Origin: Frankiaceae bacterium
GTDB taxonomy: Bacteria; Actinomycetota; Actinomycetes; JAVEEB01
DNA: 8,907 nucleotides
Reading direction: 5' to 3'
NCBI GenBank assembly: GCA_030840665.1
Contig: JAVEEB010000140.1
Span: 1-8,907, forward strand
Part shown: positions 6,392 to 8,907 of the stretch, piece by piece
Layout: each line of letters begins with the position of its first letter
Numbering within the stretch: the first letter of the stretch is position 1
Notes under the pieces: model-generated
The model's database searches: none
Told to the model about the DNA's origin: nothing
Seen by the model: the letters and a program-made list of their open reading frames with translations, nothing else
Position numbers and translations under genes: made by a program

Positions 6392-7404
6392 CCGAATTCC
6401 TGGACGCATCGACGGCGCCGACCCAGGCCGGGCCGGGCGCTCCCGCCGCCGGCGACGCCGACGCACGTCGCGCGCTTCAAGCAATCCGCCTCGAGGTCGC
6501 GAAGGCGGTCGTCGGCCAGGACGCCGCCGTCACGGGCCTCGTCATCGCGCTGCTCTGCCGCGGGCATGTCCTGCTCGAAGGCGTGCCGGGCGTGGCGAAG
6601 ACCCTCCTCGTGCGGGCCCTCGCGGCGAGCCTCACCCTCGAGCACAAGCGGGTGCAGTTCACGCCGGACCTGATGCCCGGCGACGTCACGGGCTCCCTCG
6701 TGTACGACACCCGCACGGCCGAATTTTCGTTCCGCCCGGGGCCGGTGTTCACCAACCTGCTCCTCGCCGACGAGATCAACCGCACGCCGCCGAAGACGCA
6801 GGCGAGCCTCCTCGAGGCGATGGAGGAACGCCAGGTCACGGTCGACGGCACGCCGCGCGCGCTGCCCGATCCGTTCCTGGTGGCGGCCACGCAGAATCCT
6901 GTCGAGTACGAGGGGACGTACACACTTCCCGAGGCTCAGCTCGACCGTTTCCTGCTCAAGCTCACCGTGCCGTTGCCCGGTCGCGACGATGAAATCTCAG
7001 TCCTGCAACGGCATAACGCGGGTTTCGACCCGCGGGACCTGGCCGCCGCGGGTGTGCGGGCCGTCGCCGGTCCGGCTGAGCTCGCCGCGGCCCGCGCGGC
7101 CGTCCTTCGCGTGCAGGTCGCGCCCCCCGTTCTCGCGTACATCGTCGACATCTGCCGCGCGACCCGCCAGTCACCGTCGCTGTCCCTCGGCGCCTCGCCG
7201 CGCGGGGCCACCGCGCTGCTGGCGACGAGCAAGGCCTGGGCCTGGCTGCAGGGGCGTGAGTACGTCACCCCCGACGACGTGAAGGCGCTCGCCCGGCCGA
7301 CGTTGCGGCACCGGGTCGTCGTGCGACCGGAAGCAGAGCTCGACGGTACGACGTCCGACGCGGTCCTCGAAGGCGTGCTGGCCACCGTGCCCGTGCCCCG
7401 CTGA
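6388..7404 (+). CDS. MoxR-family AAA+ ATPase
   Basis: Cytoplasmic AAA+ ATPase of the MoxR family, 338 residues, a normal length. Visible motifs: VVGQDA (41-46); Walker A GVPGVAKT (65-72); VQFTPDLMPGDVTGS (89-103); Walker B LLLADEIN (124-131) followed by RTPPKTQASLLEAMEE; sensor 1 ATQNP (167-171); the arginine-finger segment EAQLDRF (Arg187); and a sensor 2 segment GASPRG (Arg272). The lid domain ends near residue 335. All ATPase residues are present, so it should be active. MoxR proteins typically act as chaperones with vWA partners, remodelling or maturing protein complexes; the partner here is presumably the DUF58 protein encoded 2 bp downstream. The GTG start overlaps the DUF4350 stop (GTGA, 6388-6391), and GGAGG at 6373-6377 lies ten bases upstream. 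An Ala/Gly/Pro-rich leader of about 25 residues precedes the conserved part. Confidence 0.96.
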   Translation: MTEFLDASTAPTQAGPGAPAAGDADARRALQAIRLEVAKAVVGQDAAVTGLVIALLCRGHVLLEGVPGVAKTLLVRALAASLTLEHKRVQFTPDLMPGDVTGSLVYDTRTAEFSFRPGPVFTNLLLADEINRTPPKTQASLLEAMEERQVTVDGTPRALPDPFLVAATQNPVEYEGTYTLPEAQLDRFLLKLTVPLPGRDDEISVLQRHNAGFDPRDLAAAGVRAVAGPAELAAARAAVLRVQVAPPVLAYIVDICRATRQSPSLSLGASPRGATALLATSKAWAWLQGREYVTPDDVKALARPTLRHRVVVRPEAELDGTTSDAVLEGVLATVPVPR

Positions 7405-7406
7405 CG

Positions 7407-8705
7407 ATGGCGCTCACGAGCCGGGCCGGTTTGCTCGTCGTACTCGCTGCTGTTGTTGTCCTTTTCATTCCCCTCGGCGGCGCGACGGTCGGCATCGTGG
7501 CCGCGGTCATCGTCGTGTGCATCGTCGCCGACCTGGTGCTGGCAGCGCCGGTGCGGCCGCTGACCATCACGCGTTCGGGGGCGCCATCGACGCGCCTCGG
7601 TCAGCCGTTGCCGCTGCAGTTGCGCGTCGCCAACACGTCGGGCCGGCCGTTGCGGGCACTCATCCGTGACGCCTGGCCGCCCAGCGCGGGCGTGACCTCG
7701 GACCGCCACCGCGTCTTCATCCCGCCGCACGAGAGCCGCGCGCTGACGACCGTCCTCGTGCCGCAGCGCCGCGGCAAGCGGGTCGCCGACCGCGTCACCG
7801 TCCGGTCGTTCGGGCCGCTGGGTGTCGCCGCCCGCCAGCGGAGCCGCTCCGTCGCCGGGAGCGTTCAGGTCCTGCCGCCGTTCACTTCCCGCCGTCACCT
7901 GCCCGAGCGGCTCGTGCGGCTCAAGGAGATCGAGGGCATGGTCGCGGCTCGGGGACGCGGGCAGGGCACGGAGTTCGACAGTCTCCGCGAGTACGTCCCC
8001 GGCGACGACGTGCGCTCCATCGACTGGCGCGGGACGGCGCGGCGGGACAGCGTCGTCGTCCGCACGTGGCGGCCCGAACGGGACCGCCGCATCATCATCG
8101 CCATCGACACCGGCCGCACGTCGGCCGCTCGCATCGGTGACGCCACGAGGCTCGACAGTGCGATCGACGCGGCTCTCCTGCTCGCGGCACTCGCGGGGCG
8201 CGCCAGCGACCGGGTCGACTTCCTGGCGTACGACATCACCACCCGGGCCGCCGTCGACCGCGCAGATCGCGACACGGCGCTCGGCAGCCTGGTGCGGGCG
8301 ATGACCGACCTGCAGCCCGCGCTCGTCGAGACGGATCTGACGGGGCTCGCCACCGAACTCATCCGCCGGCTGCGCGGGCGCCGGTCCTTGATCGTGCTGT
8401 TCACCGGCCTGGACACGGTGTCGGTGGAGAGCGGGCTGGTGCCGGCCCTGCGGGCGCTGGGCCGCCGACACACCGTGCTCATCGCGGCAGTCGGCGACCC
8501 GGTGGTCGCCGCCATGGCGACCGCGCGCGGCACTGCCGAACTCGTGTACGGCGCTGCCGCCGCGGCCCGGGTCGGCGCGGAACGTCGGCGCAGCGCGGAG
8601 CTGTTGCGACGCCGCGGCGCGGAAGTCGTGGACACCGCCCCGGAGCGGTTCGCCCCGGCCGTCGCGGACGCCTACCTGTCGCTGAAGGCCGCCGGCCGCC
8701 TCTAG
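7407..8705 (+). CDS. DUF58 (vWA-like) membrane protein, partner of MoxR
   Basis: DUF58 protein of 432 residues. Two adjacent hydrophobic segments (about 8-24 and 26-46) anchor the N-terminus. A beta-rich region (about 50-155) follows, then the DUF58 signature GTEFDSLREYVPGDDVRSID (187-206) with WRGTARR directly after it. The C-terminal part resembles a von Willebrand A fold: strand IIIAID, then DTGRTSA (234-240), giving Asp234, Gly236 and Thr238 in the metal-site position, a D-x-G-x-T variant of the usual D-x-S-x-S. A second strand SLIVLFTGLD is at about 327-336. Such proteins are the usual partners of MoxR ATPases. The gene starts 2 bp after the MoxR stop, without a good Shine-Dalgarno, so coupling is likely. 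Its stop codon (TAG, 8703-8705) lies inside the target site of an insertion sequence, but the reading frame appears intact to its natural end. Confidence 0.95.
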   Translation: MALTSRAGLLVVLAAVVVLFIPLGGATVGIVAAVIVVCIVADLVLAAPVRPLTITRSGAPSTRLGQPLPLQLRVANTSGRPLRALIRDAWPPSAGVTSDRHRVFIPPHESRALTTVLVPQRRGKRVADRVTVRSFGPLGVAARQRSRSVAGSVQVLPPFTSRRHLPERLVRLKEIEGMVAARGRGQGTEFDSLREYVPGDDVRSIDWRGTARRDSVVVRTWRPERDRRIIIAIDTGRTSAARIGDATRLDSAIDAALLLAALAGRASDRVDFLAYDITTRAAVDRADRDTALGSLVRAMTDLQPALVETDLTGLATELIRRLRGRRSLIVLFTGLDTVSVESGLVPALRALGRRHTVLIAAVGDPVVAAMATARGTAELVYGAAAAARVGAERRRSAELLRRRGAEVVDTAPERFAPAVADAYLSLKAAGRL

Positions 8706-8706
8706 C
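8701..8706. repeat. Putative IS target site TCTAGC
   Basis: The hexamer TCTAGC directly precedes the TGT that starts the insertion sequence. IS481 of Bordetella targets NCTAGN and duplicates it, and this hexamer fits that rule. The DUF58 stop codon TAG lies within it, so insertion would leave the protein unchanged. Only one copy is visible because the right end of the element is outside the window. Confidence 0.6.
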
Positions 8707-8767
8707 TGTACTGACCAGGCACGTTGGTTGAGGGCGTGCGACGACACGCGCTGAGTGATCTTGAAGG

Positions 8768-8829
8768 CGAAGACCTCCTGTCGTGGAGTGGAGCTGTCTA
8801 GGAACCAGCCCACGACCAGGAGGTCTTCG
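8768..8829 (+). promoter_or_regulatory. 19-bp hairpin burying the transposase ribosome-binding site
   Basis: Arm 8768-8786 pairs with 8810-8829: 13 uninterrupted base pairs (8768-8780 with 8817-8829), a single bulged C at 8816, then six more pairs, around a 23-base loop. The Shine-Dalgarno AGGAGG (8818-8823) and the G of the GTG start (8829) lie in the paired right arm. A transcript that enters from upstream would fold and hide the start, whereas one starting inside the left arm or loop would not. I see no clear promoter there. Confidence 0.75.
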
Positions 8830-8907
8830 TGTCCCACGCTAACGCGGCTCTGACGCCAGTCCAACGACTGCGTATCGGCAAGTTGGTCGTCGATGACGGC
8901 TGGCCGG
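8829..8907 (+). CDS. IS481-family transposase, N-terminal 26 residues only
   Basis: GTG start with AGGAGG five bases upstream. The visible product is MSHANAALTPVQRLRIGKLV followed by VDDGWP, and the frame is open to the window edge. MSHANAxLTP...DGWP is the usual opening of actinobacterial IS481-family transposases, ahead of a helix-turn-helix and a DDE integrase core that are not visible here. Whether the element is intact cannot be judged. Confidence 0.8.
   Translation, partial: MSHANAALTPVQRLRIGKLVVDDGWP

Larger units (their letters stand above)
8707..8907 (+). mobile_element. IS481-like insertion sequence, left end (continues beyond the window)
   Basis: The element appears to begin with TGTACTGACCAGG at 8707, right after a CTAG-type target, and carries a 122-bp untranslated leader before a transposase start at 8829. 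The leader contains a small dyad GCGTG-N6-CACGC (8734-8749) and the large hairpin at 8768-8829. The left boundary is inferred from the TGT end, the target motif and the coincidence with the end of the DUF58 gene. The right terminal repeat is not in the window, so the terminal inverted repeat cannot be verified here. Confidence 0.75.

Noticed and set aside
8734..8749. GCGTG-N6-CACGC dyad as a terminator for the MoxR/DUF58 operon
   Set aside because: The stem is only five base pairs with no following T-run, and it lies inside the insertion sequence rather than in native operon sequence.
6936..8864. Minus-strand frame of 642 codons opposite the MoxR and DUF58 genes
   Set aside because: No recognisable domain, Arg/Gly/Asp-rich composition, fully antisense to two clear genes and extending into the IS leader; a GC shadow.

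Overview
The window is very GC-rich, with GTG starts, four-base start/stop overlaps and an MtrA-MtrB-LpqB signalling module. That module is a hallmark of Actinomycetota, so this is almost certainly chromosomal DNA of a high-GC actinobacterium. I cannot name the genus from the sequence.

Layout. (1) Positions 1-3537, minus strand: mtrA (response regulator, complete), mtrB (sensor kinase, complete, with an unusually long Pro/Ala-rich tail) and lpqB (lipoprotein; its 3' end lies outside the window). They form one tight operon: 23 bp between mtrA and mtrB, and an ATGA overlap between mtrB and lpqB. (2) Positions 3538-3633: a 96-bp divergent intergenic region with a 7-bp inverted repeat. A possible short ORF overlaps the mtrA start. 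(3) Positions 3634-8705, plus strand: a five-gene operon encoding a multi-pass membrane protein, a DUF4129 protein, a DUF4350 protein, a MoxR-type AAA+ ATPase and a DUF58 (vWA-like) protein. The first three junctions are all GTGA overlaps and the last gap is 2 bp. (4) Positions 8707-8907: the left end of an IS481-like insertion sequence with the first 26 codons of its transposase. It is inserted right at the DUF58 stop codon, in a CTAG-type target.

How the genes may work together. MtrB senses an envelope signal and phosphorylates MtrA; LpqB is known in other actinobacteria to modulate MtrB from outside the membrane. The divergent operon has the make-up of a MoxR/DUF58 AAA+-vWA chaperone system coupled to membrane proteins with extracytoplasmic or cytoplasmic domains. 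Its substrate is unknown. The shared intergenic region raises the possibility that MtrA controls both operons, but I see no convincing MtrA box. The insertion sequence has landed exactly where the operon might otherwise continue. Its transposase start is buried in a 19-bp hairpin, as expected for protection against read-through from the operon.

No tRNA, rRNA, CRISPR array or convincing intrinsic terminator was seen. The many other long open frames on both strands are shadows produced by the high GC content.
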